Shown piece by piece: positions 53,522-62,956 of a DNA stretch of 64,000 nt. Source of the stretch: Ferrovibrio xuzhouensis (GTDB lineage Bacteria; Pseudomonadota; Alphaproteobacteria; Ferrovibrionales; Ferrovibrionaceae); assembly GCF_042648965.1 (NCBI RefSeq), contig NZ_JBHRYJ010000007.1:124001-188000 (forward strand). Reading direction: 5' to 3'. A program made the translations under genes and the position numbers. Every line of letters begins with the position of its first letter. Positions within the stretch are counted from its first letter, which is position 1. The notes below the pieces were generated by a model, which was not told the origin of the DNA, ran no database searches, and saw only the letters and a list, made by a program, of their open reading frames with translations.

Positions 53522-55303
53522 TTGAGCCAAGCCAACGAGATATTGTTCATTGCGTCTCTGTTGGTGCTGGTCAGCATTTTTGCCGGCTCGGCCTCCAGCC
53601 GCTTCGGCGTGCCGTTCCTGCTGGTCTTCCTTGGTCTTGGCATCTTCGCCGGTGAAAACGGCCCGGGCGGTATCGTCTTCCGCGATTATGAACTGACCTA
53701 TGCCGTCGGTTCGGCGGCGCTCGGCATCATCCTGTTCGATGGCGGCCTGCGCACCCATTTCGCCACCGTGAAGCTGGTGGTGGGACCGGCGCTGGCGCTG
53801 GCGACCGTCGGCGTGCTGGTCACCGCCGGCATCGTCGGCGCGGCGGCACATTTCGCGCTGGGCCTCGGCCTGCTCGAATCCTTCCTGGTTGGCGCCATCG
53901 TCGGCTCGACCGATGCGGCGGCGGTGTTCTTCCTGCTCAACGTCAAGGGCATGGCGCTGCAGAAGCGGGTCAGCGGCACGCTGGAAGTCGAATCCGGCAT
54001 CAACGACCCGACGGCGATCTTTCTGACCATGATCTGCGTCGAACTGCTGCGGCTCGGCCATCCGCCGGAGACCCTGCATCTGGCCGGCCTGTTCCTCGCC
54101 CAGATGCTGGGCGGCCTGCTGGTCGGCCTCGCCGGCGGCTTCGTGCTGGTCGGCCTGTTCAACCGGGTGCCGGTGGCCGGCGGCCTCTATCCGATCGTCG
54201 CCATGGCAGCCGCGCTGCTGGTGTTTTCCGGCGCGCATTTTGTCCAGGCCTCGGGCTTCGTCGCCGTTTATGTCGCCGGCCTCGTCGTCGGCAACCGGCG
54301 CCATCGCGGCGCCCAGGTGATCCTGCGCTTTTTCGACGGCCTGAGCTGGCTCGGCCAGATCGTCATGTTCCTGCTGCTCGGCCTGCTGATGACGCCGAAG
54401 GACATGCAGCCCTATTTGGTCGGCAGCGGCGTGGCCGCGGCGGTGCTGATCCTGCTGGCCCGCCCGGCGGCGGTTGCCCTCTGCCTGCTGCCGTTCCGCT
54501 ACACTTGGCGCGAGATCGGCTTCATCTCGTGGATCGGCCTGCGCGGCGCGGTGCCGATCTTCCTCGCCACCATCCCGGTGCTGGCCAATGTGCCGCATTC
54601 GGAAGTCTATGTGACAGCGGCTTTCATCTGCGTGGTGGCCTCGCTGACCCTGCAGGGCTGGACCATCGGCCCGGCGGCCCGGCTGTTCGGTCTCGAGCTG
54701 CCGCCGCCGCCGGAAGCCGCCACCCGCACCGACATCGATCTCGGCTCGGCGCTTGACCGCGACATCGCCAGCTACCGCGTCGAGGCCAATGCACCAGCGC
54801 TCGGTTACCGCTTCGCGGAACTGCCGCTGCCGCGACGCTGCCGCATCATCTCTGTGCTGCGTGACGGCACGGTGATGGACCGCCAGAAGCTGGAGGGGCT
54901 GGAGCCCGGCGACTACCTGCTGGTGCTGGCGCCGCCGGAACAGTTCTTCTCGCTCGACCGCATGTTCACCGCGCGCCGCCAGACCCGGGCACAGCGCCGC
55001 CGCCGCGAGCGCGGCGAAGAGGTGTTCGGTGAATTCGTGCTGGCCGGCGATACCCTGCTCGGTGAGGTCGGCGTCCTCTACGGCTTTCCGGTCGACGACA
55101 AGGACCGCAACGATCCGGTCGGCGCCTATGTGCGCCGTCGCCTGCGGCACCGGCCGGTGGTCGGCGACCGCCTGCGGGTCGGACCAATCGAGCTGGTGGT
55201 GCGCGAAATCCGCAACGACCGCGTCACCTCGGTCGGCATTGAGCTGGAACCGGAAGACCATCCGATCCTGCGGGGCTTCCGCCGGGCCTTCGGCTTCGAT
55301 TAG
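53522..55303 (+). CDS. Potassium/proton antiporter (NhaP2/CvrA-like, CPA1)
   Basis: Inner-membrane cation/proton antiporter of 593 residues. About 12 hydrophobic segments span residues 1-395 with the conserved VGSTDAAAVFFLL and GTLEVESGINDPTAIFL (ion-site Asp), then a cytoplasmic TrkA_C-type domain (GYRFAELPLPRRCRIISVLRDG) and a further C-terminal regulatory region. This matches K+/H+ antiporters of the NhaP2 type. TTG start, with AGAGGAAA ahead. It has no evident tie to the leucine genes around it, apart from sharing their direction. Confidence 0.92.
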   Translation: MSQANEILFIASLLVLVSIFAGSASSRFGVPFLLVFLGLGIFAGENGPGGIVFRDYELTYAVGSAALGIILFDGGLRTHFATVKLVVGPALALATVGVLVTAGIVGAAAHFALGLGLLESFLVGAIVGSTDAAAVFFLLNVKGMALQKRVSGTLEVESGINDPTAIFLTMICVELLRLGHPPETLHLAGLFLAQMLGGLLVGLAGGFVLVGLFNRVPVAGGLYPIVAMAAALLVFSGAHFVQASGFVAVYVAGLVVGNRRHRGAQVILRFFDGLSWLGQIVMFLLLGLLMTPKDMQPYLVGSGVAAAVLILLARPAAVALCLLPFRYTWREIGFISWIGLRGAVPIFLATIPVLANVPHSEVYVTAAFICVVASLTLQGWTIGPAARLFGLELPPPPEAATRTDIDLGSALDRDIASYRVEANAPALGYRFAELPLPRRCRIISVLRDGTVMDRQKLEGLEPGDYLLVLAPPEQFFSLDRMFTARRQTRAQRRRRERGEEVFGEFVLAGDTLLGEVGVLYGFPVDDKDRNDPVGAYVRRRLRHRPVVGDRLRVGPIELVVREIRNDRVTSVGIELEPEDHPILRGFRRAFGFD

Positions 55304-55348
55304 GATCGGCCGGACAGACAAAATAAAAGACGCCAGGAGGAAACGGTC

Positions 55349-55954
55349 ATGGCTGCGCCGCTGGAATTCTATTTCGATTTCGCCTCGCCCTACGGCTATA
55401 TCGGCGCCCAGCGGATCGACGCGATTGCCGCCCGCCATGGCCGCAGGGTCGACTGGCGGCCGATGCTGCTCGGCGCCGTGTTCAAGGTCGCCGGCACCCA
55501 GCCGCTGACCGAATATCCGCTGAAGGGCCAGTATTCGGTCCATGACTTCAACCGGTCGGCGCGCGAGCATGGCATCGCCTTCAACATGCCGGAGAAATTC
55601 CCGATCCCGACCCAGGCGGCCTGCCGCGGCACCTACTGGCTGAAGCAGACCCTGCCGGAGAAAGCCGTGCCCTTCATCAAGGCGGCCTATGCGGCCTATT
55701 TCGTTGACGGCCGGGATATCTCGTCACCTGAGGTGGTCGCCGACATCGCCGAAGGCCTCGGTATCGACCGCAGGGCCTTCATGGCCGGCATCGAAAGCCC
55801 CGAGATCAAGGCGAAGCTGCGCGAGGTGACCGAGGATGCGATCCAGCAGCGCGGCGTCTTCGGCTCGCCGTTCACCTTCGCCGATGGCGAACCCTTCTGG
55901 GGCGCCGACCGCCTCGACATGCTCGACCGCTGGCTGGAGAAGGGCGGCTGGTAA
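55349..55954 (+). CDS. 2-hydroxychromene-2-carboxylate isomerase-like protein
   Basis: DsbA/kappa-GST fold protein of 201 residues. The N-terminal EFYFDFASPYGYIGAQR has the serine that replaces the CxxC of thioredoxins and that binds glutathione in NahD-type isomerases. The C-terminal GVFGSPFTFADGEPFWGADRLDML is the family signature. Real substrates in non-naphthalene degraders are unknown. A paralogue follows 40 bases on. Confidence 0.88.
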   Translation: MAAPLEFYFDFASPYGYIGAQRIDAIAARHGRRVDWRPMLLGAVFKVAGTQPLTEYPLKGQYSVHDFNRSAREHGIAFNMPEKFPIPTQAACRGTYWLKQTLPEKAVPFIKAAYAAYFVDGRDISSPEVVADIAEGLGIDRRAFMAGIESPEIKAKLREVTEDAIQQRGVFGSPFTFADGEPFWGADRLDMLDRWLEKGGW

Positions 55955-55994
55955 GCGGCCGTCTTCGATAAAAAGAAAAGCAAGGAGCCTCGCC

Positions 55995-56594
55995 GTGCCC
56001 GCACCGATCGTCTTCTACTGGGATTTTACCTCACCCTATGCCTATATCGGCGCCAACGGCATCGAGGCCGTGGCGCAGAAACACGGTCGCGGTGTCGACT
56101 GGCGCGCGCTGTCGCTCGGTCATCTGTGGAAGGCGATGCCGGACCGCGTCCCGTTCCCCAAGTCGAAGATGGAGTATATGGCGCATGACTGGGAAAGGTC
56201 GGCGCAGTTGCACGACCTGCCCATCGTGAAATACCCCGACCCGTTCCCGACCGACGCCAAGCTGCCGCGCCTGCTGTTCTGGCGCCTCAAGGCGCAGGAC
56301 CAGGGAAAAGCGATTGCCTTTGCCAGGGCGGTTTTCGGCCAGTACTGGGGCGCGGGGAAAGACATCGCCAAGCCGGAACAGCTTGCCGGCATCCTGAAGA
56401 CGCAGGGCATCCCCGAAGCGGAACTGGCTGCAGCGGCCGAAGATGCGGCGGCGCGGCAGGCGGTGATCGACACCACTGCCGAGGCGGGGAAGCTGAATGC
56501 CTTCGGCACGCCGACTTTCGTGGTCGACGGCGAGATGTTCTGGGGTTCCGACCGCCTCGACCATATCGACCGCTGGCTGGCGCGGCACAAGTGA
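55995..56594 (+). CDS. 2-hydroxychromene-2-carboxylate isomerase-like protein (paralogue)
   Basis: A 199-residue tandem paralogue of the preceding gene, with IVFYWDFTSPYAYIGAN at the start and AFGTPTFVVDGEMFWGSDRLDHID at the end. I use GTG 55995, eight bases after AAGGAG; the longer open frame starts in the upstream gene. Two adjacent, clearly diverged copies suggest different substrates or a heterodimer. Confidence 0.88.
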   Translation: MPAPIVFYWDFTSPYAYIGANGIEAVAQKHGRGVDWRALSLGHLWKAMPDRVPFPKSKMEYMAHDWERSAQLHDLPIVKYPDPFPTDAKLPRLLFWRLKAQDQGKAIAFARAVFGQYWGAGKDIAKPEQLAGILKTQGIPEAELAAAAEDAAARQAVIDTTAEAGKLNAFGTPTFVVDGEMFWGSDRLDHIDRWLARHK

Positions 56595-56618
56595 ACGCAC
56601 AGCCATGAGCATGCCGTC

Positions 56619-57569
56619 ATGAGCAGTCCCGCTGCCGGCGCGCCGCTGGCCACCGCCGGGCTCGTCGCCACCGCGCTGATCTGGGGCGCGATGATCCCGA
56701 TGACCTTCATGCTGGCGACGGTGTATTTCGATCCGTTCTTCGTCTCGGCGATCCGTTACCTGATCCCGGCGCCTTTGCTGGTGCTGATGGCCTTCATGGT
56801 CGACCGTGCCTCGCCGTTTCGCGGGCCGGTGCCGGTGCTGGCGGTATTCCGGCTCGGCGGCGGCATGGCCTGCTTCTCCATCTTCTACACGGTGGGCATC
56901 ATGCTGTCCGACCCGGTGCGGGCAGCGATTGCCATGAGCTGCGGCCCGCTGGTGGCGGCCTTGCTGACCCGGGCCCTGCTGCGGGTGCCGCTGGCTCGCG
57001 GCTTCTGGCCGGCGGCGGCCTGTGCCGTGGTCGGCGCCGCTCTGGTGGCGGTCGATGCCGTGCGGCCGCGCGCCGGTTCCGCCGGCGATCATGGCTACTG
57101 GGGCGAGGCGCTGCTGGTGCTGGCGATGACGAGCTGGAGCTGGTATTCGATCCGCGTGCAGTCCTGGCTGGTGCCGCTGGGCTGGAGCCAGATGCGCATT
57201 ACCTGTCTGACCTCGATGGCCGGCGGCGTGCTGATCTGCACGCTGTTTGCTGCGCTGGCTGTTTTCGATCCGTCACGCCTGCCGGCGACCATCCCGCCGG
57301 CACCGGCTTTCGGCATGCTGGCCTGGGTGGCGCTGGGCGGGGCAGGGGTCGCCATCCTGTTCTGGAATTTCGGCGTCAGCCATGTCGGCGTGCCGGTCGC
57401 CACGCTGTATACCAGCCTGGCGCCGGTCTTCTCGGTGCTGGTGGCCGCCCTGTTCTTCGGTAGCCATGTCACGCTGCAGCAGGTCGCCGGCGGGATGCTG
57501 ATCCTCGCCGGCGTGGTGCGCATGCAGTGGCTGCAGATGCAGGCTGTCCGTCTTCAGAAGATGGTATAG
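56619..57569 (+). CDS. EamA/DMT-family transporter
   Basis: A 316-residue inner-membrane protein with ten hydrophobic segments in two EamA repeats (first LVATALIWGAMIPMTFML; second begins near WGEALLVLAMTSW, with the terminal GVPVATLYTSLAPVFSVLVA motif). Drug/metabolite transporters mostly export amino acids or metabolites. The substrate is not evident. It converges with the SDR gene, overlapping it by 16 bases at the 3' ends. Confidence 0.9.
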   Translation: MSSPAAGAPLATAGLVATALIWGAMIPMTFMLATVYFDPFFVSAIRYLIPAPLLVLMAFMVDRASPFRGPVPVLAVFRLGGGMACFSIFYTVGIMLSDPVRAAIAMSCGPLVAALLTRALLRVPLARGFWPAAACAVVGAALVAVDAVRPRAGSAGDHGYWGEALLVLAMTSWSWYSIRVQSWLVPLGWSQMRITCLTSMAGGVLICTLFAALAVFDPSRLPATIPPAPAFGMLAWVALGGAGVAILFWNFGVSHVGVPVATLYTSLAPVFSVLVAALFFGSHVTLQQVAGGMLILAGVVRMQWLQMQAVRLQKMV

Positions 57570-58339
57570 GCGCCGTCGATCAGGAAGCTGTCGCCGGTGT
57601 GGTAGCTGCTGGCGTCGCTCATGATATAGACGGCGATGCCGGCGAAGTCGGCCGGCTGGCCCCAGCGCCGCTGCGGAATGCGCGGCAGCACATTGCCGCT
57701 GAACTTCGGGTCGGCGACACCGGCCGCCGTCATCTCGGTCTCGATCCAGCCGGGCAGGATCGAATTCGCGGTGATGCCGTAGCGCGCCATCTCGACCGCC
57801 AGCGCGCGGATCACCGAAACCATGGCGCCCTTGCTGGCCGCATACGATTCCGCCCGCGCCGCGCCATGCACCGAGGCGGTGCTGGCCATGCCGACCAGAC
57901 GGCCGCCAGCCGTATCGCCGTCCTTGGCGCGTTCGACCATATGGCGGGCGGCGGCGCGCAAGGTGAAGAAGGCGCCGTCGAGATTGACCGACAGCACCCG
58001 GCGCCATTCCGCCGTGCTGAGTTCATGGAAGGGTGCCCGTTTCTGGCTGACGCCGGCATTGGCGAAACAGCCGTCGATGCGGCCCATGGTTTTCAGTGCC
58101 GTGGCGAAGGCGTTTTCGACCTGGGCCTCGTCGGCGACATCGACCTTCTGCACCAGCACGCGGGTGCCGTGGGGTTTCAGCTTCGCCTCGGCGGCGGCAT
58201 TCTTGTCGGGGTTGCCGCCCCAGATCACGACGTCGCAGCCGGCCGCCGCCAGCCCCTCCGCCATGCCGAGCCCGATGCCGCCGTTGCCGCCGGTGACCAG
58301 TGCAACCTTGCCCTTCAGATCGAAGCTGCCGAAAGCCAT
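57554..58339 (-). CDS. SDR-family oxidoreductase
   Basis: Classical short-chain dehydrogenase of 261 residues. TGGNGGIGLGMAEGL is the cofactor motif, with CFANAGVSQ, catalytic serine in MASTASVHG and Y-x3-K in YAASKGAM. The C-terminal YHTGDSFLIDGAYTIF is typical. The dinucleotide preference and substrate are unclear; it may reduce a 3-oxoacyl-CoA or alcohol linked to the acyl-CoA genes nearby. GGAGGAAA precedes the ATG on the minus strand; it is divergent from mccB. Confidence 0.88.
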   Translation of the reverse strand: MAFGSFDLKGKVALVTGGNGGIGLGMAEGLAAAGCDVVIWGGNPDKNAAAEAKLKPHGTRVLVQKVDVADEAQVENAFATALKTMGRIDGCFANAGVSQKRAPFHELSTAEWRRVLSVNLDGAFFTLRAAARHMVERAKDGDTAGGRLVGMASTASVHGAARAESYAASKGAMVSVIRALAVEMARYGITANSILPGWIETEMTAAGVADPKFSGNVLPRIPQRRWGQPADFAGIAVYIMSDASSYHTGDSFLIDGAYTIF

Positions 58340-58349
58340 GTTTCCTCCA

Positions 58350-58387
58350 TAGTTTTTGTCGATGTGGCCGATAGATAGAGAAAACTA
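58350..58387. promoter_or_regulatory. Candidate operator between the SDR and mcc operon
   Basis: TAGTTTT (58350-58356) and AAAACTA (58381-58387) form an inverted repeat in an AT-rich patch. ATAGAGAAAACTA (58375-58387) nearly repeats ATAGAGAAAAACTA (49469-49482) of the LysR divergent promoter, differing by one A in the run. Confidence 0.5.
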
Positions 58388-58500
58388 GCAGGTCGCCGCG
58401 GGTGGTGCATCCTTTTGCCGGCGCACCCCTTGCGATACCCCCGGGGCACTGGCATCTTCGCCCTATCCTAGCCCGAGAACGAGAAGCAGAACGCCCGGCC

Positions 58501-60108
58501 ATGAGCGCGCTTACCAGCCAACTCGACACCCGTTCGGCAGCCTTCCGCGACAACGCGGCGCAGATGCAGGCGCTGGTCGACGACCTGAAAGCCAAGGTCC
58601 AGCAGATCAAGCAGGGCGGCGGCGACAAGGCCCGCGAGAAACACCTGTCGCGCGGCAAGATGCTGCCGCGTGACCGTGTGCGGACCCTGCTTGACCCGGG
58701 GTCACCCTTCCTCGAGCTCAGCCAGTTCGCGGCTTATGACATGTATGGCGGCGACATCCATGCCGCCGGCGTGATCACCGGCATCGGCCGGGTGCAGGGC
58801 CGCGAATGCGTCATCGTCTGCAATGATGCCACCGTGAAGGGCGGCACGTATTTCCCGATGACGGTAAAGAAGCATCTACGCGCGCAGGAAATCGCCTGGC
58901 AGAACCGGCTGCCCTGCATCTATCTGGTGGATTCCGGCGGCGCCAACCTGCCGACCTGGGACGACGTGTTCCCGGACAAGGAACATTTCGGCCGCATCTT
59001 CTATAACCAGGCCAATATGTCGGCCGACGGCATCCCGCAGATCGCCGTGGTGATGGGGTCCTGCACCGCTGGCGGCGCCTATGTGCCGGCGATGTCCGAT
59101 GAATCGATCATCGTGCGCAACCAGGGCACCATCTTCCTCGGTGGCCCGCCGCTGGTGAAGGCGGCGACCGGCGAGATTGTCACGGCCGAGGAACTTGGCG
59201 GCGCCGACGTGCATGCCCGCGTCTCCGGCGTCAGCGACCATTACGCCATGAACGACGGTCATGCGCTCGGCCTGGCGCGGCAGATCGTCAACAACCTGAA
59301 CGGCACCAAGCAGGTCACCGGCGACGTGCGCGCGCCGCTGCCACCACGCTACGACCCGGCCGAACTCTACGGCGTGATCCCCAAGGACGGCCGCATTCCG
59401 TTCGACGTGCGCGAGATCATCGCCCGCGTGGTCGACAATTCCGAACTCGACGAGTTCAAGAAGCTCTACGGCACCACGCTGGTCTGCGGTTTTGCCCGCA
59501 TTCACGGCTATCCGGTCGGCATCATCGCCAACAACGGTATCCTGTTTTCGGAAAGTGCGCTCAAGGGCGCGCATTTCATCGAGCTGTGCAGCCAGCGCAA
59601 CGTCCCGCTGGTCTTCCTGCAGAACATCACCGGCTTCATGGTCGGCAAGAAATACGAGTCCGGCGGCATTGCCCGCGACGGCGCCAAGCTGGTCACCGCC
59701 GTCTCCTGTGCGAAAGTGCCGAAATTCACCGTGATCATCGGCGGCTCGTATGGTGCCGGCAATTACGGCATGTGTGGGCGCGCTTTCGGCCCGCGGCTGC
59801 TGTTCATGTGGCCGAATGCCCGCATCTCGGTGATGGGCGGCGAGCAGGCGGCCAGCGTGCTGGCCACCGTCAAGCGCGACGGTATCGAGGCCGGCGGCGG
59901 CAGCTGGAGTAAGGACGAGGAAGAGGCCTTCAAGAACCCGATCCGCGCCCAGTACGACCGGCAGGGCCATCCGTATTACGCCTCGGCCCGGCTGTGGGAC
60001 GACGGCATCATCGACCCGGTCGATACCCGCATGGTGCTGGGGCTCGGGCTCAGCATGGCGCATAACGCGCCGTTCGAGCCGACACGCTTCGGCGTGTTCC
60101 GGATGTAA
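58501..60108 (+). CDS. mccB: 3-Methylcrotonyl-CoA carboxylase, carboxyltransferase (beta) subunit
   Basis: Moves CO2 from biotin to 3-methylcrotonyl-CoA in leucine breakdown. The 535-residue carboxyltransferase has the two crotonase-like halves. Motifs include VNDATV-type CNDATVKGGTYFPMTVKKH, IYLVDSGGANLP, GSCTAGGAYVPAMSDE, and in the C half NITGFMVGKKYE and GGSYGAGNYGMCGRAF. Length and motifs favour methylcrotonyl- over propionyl-CoA carboxylase, as do the ivd and HMG-CoA lyase neighbours. ATG 58501; longer frames lie in non-coding sequence. Confidence 0.95.
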   Translation: MSALTSQLDTRSAAFRDNAAQMQALVDDLKAKVQQIKQGGGDKAREKHLSRGKMLPRDRVRTLLDPGSPFLELSQFAAYDMYGGDIHAAGVITGIGRVQGRECVIVCNDATVKGGTYFPMTVKKHLRAQEIAWQNRLPCIYLVDSGGANLPTWDDVFPDKEHFGRIFYNQANMSADGIPQIAVVMGSCTAGGAYVPAMSDESIIVRNQGTIFLGGPPLVKAATGEIVTAEELGGADVHARVSGVSDHYAMNDGHALGLARQIVNNLNGTKQVTGDVRAPLPPRYDPAELYGVIPKDGRIPFDVREIIARVVDNSELDEFKKLYGTTLVCGFARIHGYPVGIIANNGILFSESALKGAHFIELCSQRNVPLVFLQNITGFMVGKKYESGGIARDGAKLVTAVSCAKVPKFTVIIGGSYGAGNYGMCGRAFGPRLLFMWPNARISVMGGEQAASVLATVKRDGIEAGGGSWSKDEEEAFKNPIRAQYDRQGHPYYASARLWDDGIIDPVDTRMVLGLGLSMAHNAPFEPTRFGVFRM

Positions 60109-60123
60109 GGGCGGGGCACGATC

Positions 60124-60921
60124 ATGAGCGAGACAGCCGATGTCGTCCTGTTCGAGACCGACAGCCGTGGCGTGGCCACGGTGACGCTGAACCGGCCGCA
60201 GGTCCACAATGCCTTCAATGACGAGGTGATCGCCCGGCTGGCGGCGATCTGGTCCGATCTGGCCAGTCGCAGCGATATCCGTGTGGTGGTTCTCAAGGGC
60301 AGCGGTAAGAGTTTCTCGGCCGGTGGCGATCTCGACTGGATGCGCAAGGCCGGCAAGGCGACGCCGGAGCAGAACCGTCTCAGCACGCTGACGCTGGCGC
60401 GCATGCTGAAGGGGCTGAACGACCTGCCGCAGGCGACGCTGGCGCTGGTGCATGGCGCCTGCATGGCCGGCGGCACCGGTCTGGCCTCCTGTGCCGATAT
60501 CGTGGTGGCCGCGCAGGATGCGAAATTCGCGCTGACCGAAGTCCGCCTCGGGCTGACGCCGGCGACCATCTCGCCCTATGTGGTGGCGGCCATCGGCCCG
60601 CGCCAGGCGCGGCGCTATTTCCTGACCGCCGAACGCTTCGATGCGGCCGAGGCCTGCCGCATCGGGCTGGTGCATGAAACCGTCACCGATGAAGGCGCGC
60701 TGGCCACCCGCGGCCTCGAGGTGGTGGCGGCCCTGCTGCAGGGTGCGCCGGGCGCCATCCACGACAGCAAGCGGCTGGTCGCCCGCGTCGCGCATGCCGT
60801 GGTCGACGAGGCGCTGATGGAATTCACCGCGCAGAATATCGCCGACCGCCGCGCCAGTGCGGAAGGGCAGGAGGGGCTTGCCGCCTTCTTCGACAAGCGC
60901 AAGCCGAACTGGTCGGTGTAA
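60124..60921 (+). CDS. liuC: Methylglutaconyl-CoA hydratase (enoyl-CoA hydratase family)
   Basis: Crotonase-fold enzyme of 265 residues, most likely hydrating 3-methylglutaconyl-CoA to HMG-CoA. It has the oxyanion-hole region GSGKSFSAGGDLDWMRK and HGACMAGGTGLASCADIVVA, and ALTEVRLGLTPATISPYV, the version common in LiuC/AuhA proteins. Its position between the two methylcrotonyl-CoA carboxylase genes, with HMG-CoA lyase downstream, matches the liu operon order. It starts 15 bases after mccB. Confidence 0.92.
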   Translation: MSETADVVLFETDSRGVATVTLNRPQVHNAFNDEVIARLAAIWSDLASRSDIRVVVLKGSGKSFSAGGDLDWMRKAGKATPEQNRLSTLTLARMLKGLNDLPQATLALVHGACMAGGTGLASCADIVVAAQDAKFALTEVRLGLTPATISPYVVAAIGPRQARRYFLTAERFDAAEACRIGLVHETVTDEGALATRGLEVVAALLQGAPGAIHDSKRLVARVAHAVVDEALMEFTAQNIADRRASAEGQEGLAAFFDKRKPNWSV

Positions 60922-60934
60922 GGGGAGCGGGTCC

Positions 60935-62953
60935 GTGTTTCGCAAGATCCTGATTGCCAATCGTGGCGAAATCGCCTGCCGTGTCATCCGCACCGCGAAG
61001 CGGCTCGGCATCGCCACCGTTGCCGTCTATTCCGATGCCGATGCCACTGCCCGCCATGTGGCGATGGCCGATGAGGCCGTGCATATCGGCGCCGCGCCGG
61101 TGCGCGAGAGCTACCTGCTGGCCGAGCGCATCATCGCGGCGGCGAAGCTGACCGGCGCCGAGGCGATCCACCCGGGCTATGGCTTCCTGTCGGAGAATGC
61201 CGGTTTCGCCCGCACCTGTGCCGCGGCCGGCATCGTCTTCATCGGCCCGCCGCCGGCCGCCATCGAGGCGATGGGCCTGAAAGGCGCTGCCAAGGCGCTG
61301 ATGGAAAAGGCGAAGGTGCCGGTGGTGCCGGGCTATCACGGCGACGACCAGGCACCGGACCTGCTGGCCAAGGAAGCCGAACGCATCGGCTATCCGGTGC
61401 TGATCAAGGCGGTCGCCGGCGGCGGCGGCAAGGGCATGCGCCGGGTCGATGTGGCGAAGGATTTCATGGCGGCACTGGAAGGCGCCAGGCGCGAGGCGGC
61501 GAACGCCTTCGGCGACGACAAGGTGCTGCTGGAAAAATATCTGGTGAAGCCGCGCCATATCGAAATCCAGGTCTTCGCCGACAGCCATGGCGATGCCGTG
61601 CATCTGTTCGAACGCGATTGCTCGGTGCAGCGCCGGCACCAGAAGGTGCTGGAAGAGGCCCCGGCGCCCGGCATGCCCGAGGAAATGCGGGCGGCGATGG
61701 GCGGGGCCGCGGTGGCGGCGGCCAAGGCGATCGGCTATGTCGGCGCCGGCACGGTGGAGTTCATCGCCGATGTCTCTGACGGCCTGCGCGCCGACCGCTT
61801 CTACTTCATGGAGATGAATACCCGCCTGCAGGTTGAGCATCCGGTCACCGAGATGATCACTGGGCAGGATCTGGTCGAATGGCAGCTCCGGGTGGCCGCT
61901 GGCGACCGGCTGCCGCTGACCCAGGATGACCTTGTCATCGACGGCCATGCCGTCGAGGCGCGCGTCTACGCCGAGGACCCGGTGAAGAACTTCCTGCCCT
62001 CGGTCGGCACCCTGGTGCGGCTGCGGGCGCCGGCCGAGAATGCCCATGTCCGGGTCGATACCGGCGTGCGCGAGGGCGATGCGGTGACGCCCTATTACGA
62101 CCCGATGATCGCCAAGCTGATCATCTGGGACCGCGACCGGCCGGCGGCTTTGCGGCGCATGCGGCAGGCGCTGGCGGAATACCAGATTGCCGGCGTGACG
62201 ACCAATACCGCTTTCCTGATGGCGTTGGCCGGCCATCCGGCCTTCGGTGCCGGCGACCTCGATACCGGCTTCATCGAGCGCTTCCGCGCCGACCTGATCC
62301 CGCAGCCGGAGCCGGCCTCGGTCACCGTGCTGGCGCTGGCCGCACTGGCGATCACGCTCGACCGCCGGGCGCTGGCCGCAGAGCAGGCGGCGCGCGGCGG
62401 TGACCGCTGGTCGCCCTGGGCCGCCGTGAACGGCTGGCGCATGAATGATGCCGGCGCCGACGACCTGCATTTCCGCGACCGCGACACCGATCTGCATTGC
62501 CGGGTCGAATATCTCGCCGACGGCTCCGTGCGGCTGTTCGGGCTGGAAAGCACCGTGGTGGCCGGCGGGACGCTGGAGCCGGACGGCAGCCTCGATGCCG
62601 TGCTCGACGGCCGGCGGCTGCGCGCCGGCATCGTGCGGCAGGATGGCGAGATCATCGTGCTGCTGCCGGGCCAGACCCACCGGCTGGTGCTGGTCGATCC
62701 GCGCCAGGCCGGCGAGGAGGATGAAGGCGGCAGCGGCCAGCTCAACGCGCCGATGCCGGGCAAGATCGTCCAGGTGCTGGTGGAAGAGGGCGCGAAGGTC
62801 GAGAAGGGCCAGCCGCTGATGATCCTTGAAGCCATGAAAATGGAGCATACCATTGCCGCACCCGGCAGCGGCATCGTGGCCAAGATCGGCTTCCGTGCCG
62901 GCGACCAGGTGCCGGAAGGCGCCACTTTGCTCAGCCTCGAAGACGAGGAATAG
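60935..62953 (+). CDS. mccA: 3-Methylcrotonyl-CoA carboxylase, biotin-containing (alpha) subunit
   Basis: Biotin carboxylase plus biotin carrier of the same carboxylase, 672 residues. Biotin-carboxylase domain: KILIANRGEIACRVIRTAK, ATP loop KAVAGGGGKGMR, FMEMNTRLQVEHPVTEMI. A linking domain follows, and the C-terminal carrier has biotinyl K635 in EAMKMEH. GTG 60935 with GGGGAG ahead, 13 bases after liuC. With MccB it forms the active complex. Confidence 0.96.
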   Translation: MFRKILIANRGEIACRVIRTAKRLGIATVAVYSDADATARHVAMADEAVHIGAAPVRESYLLAERIIAAAKLTGAEAIHPGYGFLSENAGFARTCAAAGIVFIGPPPAAIEAMGLKGAAKALMEKAKVPVVPGYHGDDQAPDLLAKEAERIGYPVLIKAVAGGGGKGMRRVDVAKDFMAALEGARREAANAFGDDKVLLEKYLVKPRHIEIQVFADSHGDAVHLFERDCSVQRRHQKVLEEAPAPGMPEEMRAAMGGAAVAAAKAIGYVGAGTVEFIADVSDGLRADRFYFMEMNTRLQVEHPVTEMITGQDLVEWQLRVAAGDRLPLTQDDLVIDGHAVEARVYAEDPVKNFLPSVGTLVRLRAPAENAHVRVDTGVREGDAVTPYYDPMIAKLIIWDRDRPAALRRMRQALAEYQIAGVTTNTAFLMALAGHPAFGAGDLDTGFIERFRADLIPQPEPASVTVLALAALAITLDRRALAAEQAARGGDRWSPWAAVNGWRMNDAGADDLHFRDRDTDLHCRVEYLADGSVRLFGLESTVVAGGTLEPDGSLDAVLDGRRLRAGIVRQDGEIIVLLPGQTHRLVLVDPRQAGEEDEGGSGQLNAPMPGKIVQVLVEEGAKVEKGQPLMILEAMKMEHTIAAPGSGIVAKIGFRAGDQVPEGATLLSLEDEE

Positions 62954-62956
62954 ATC

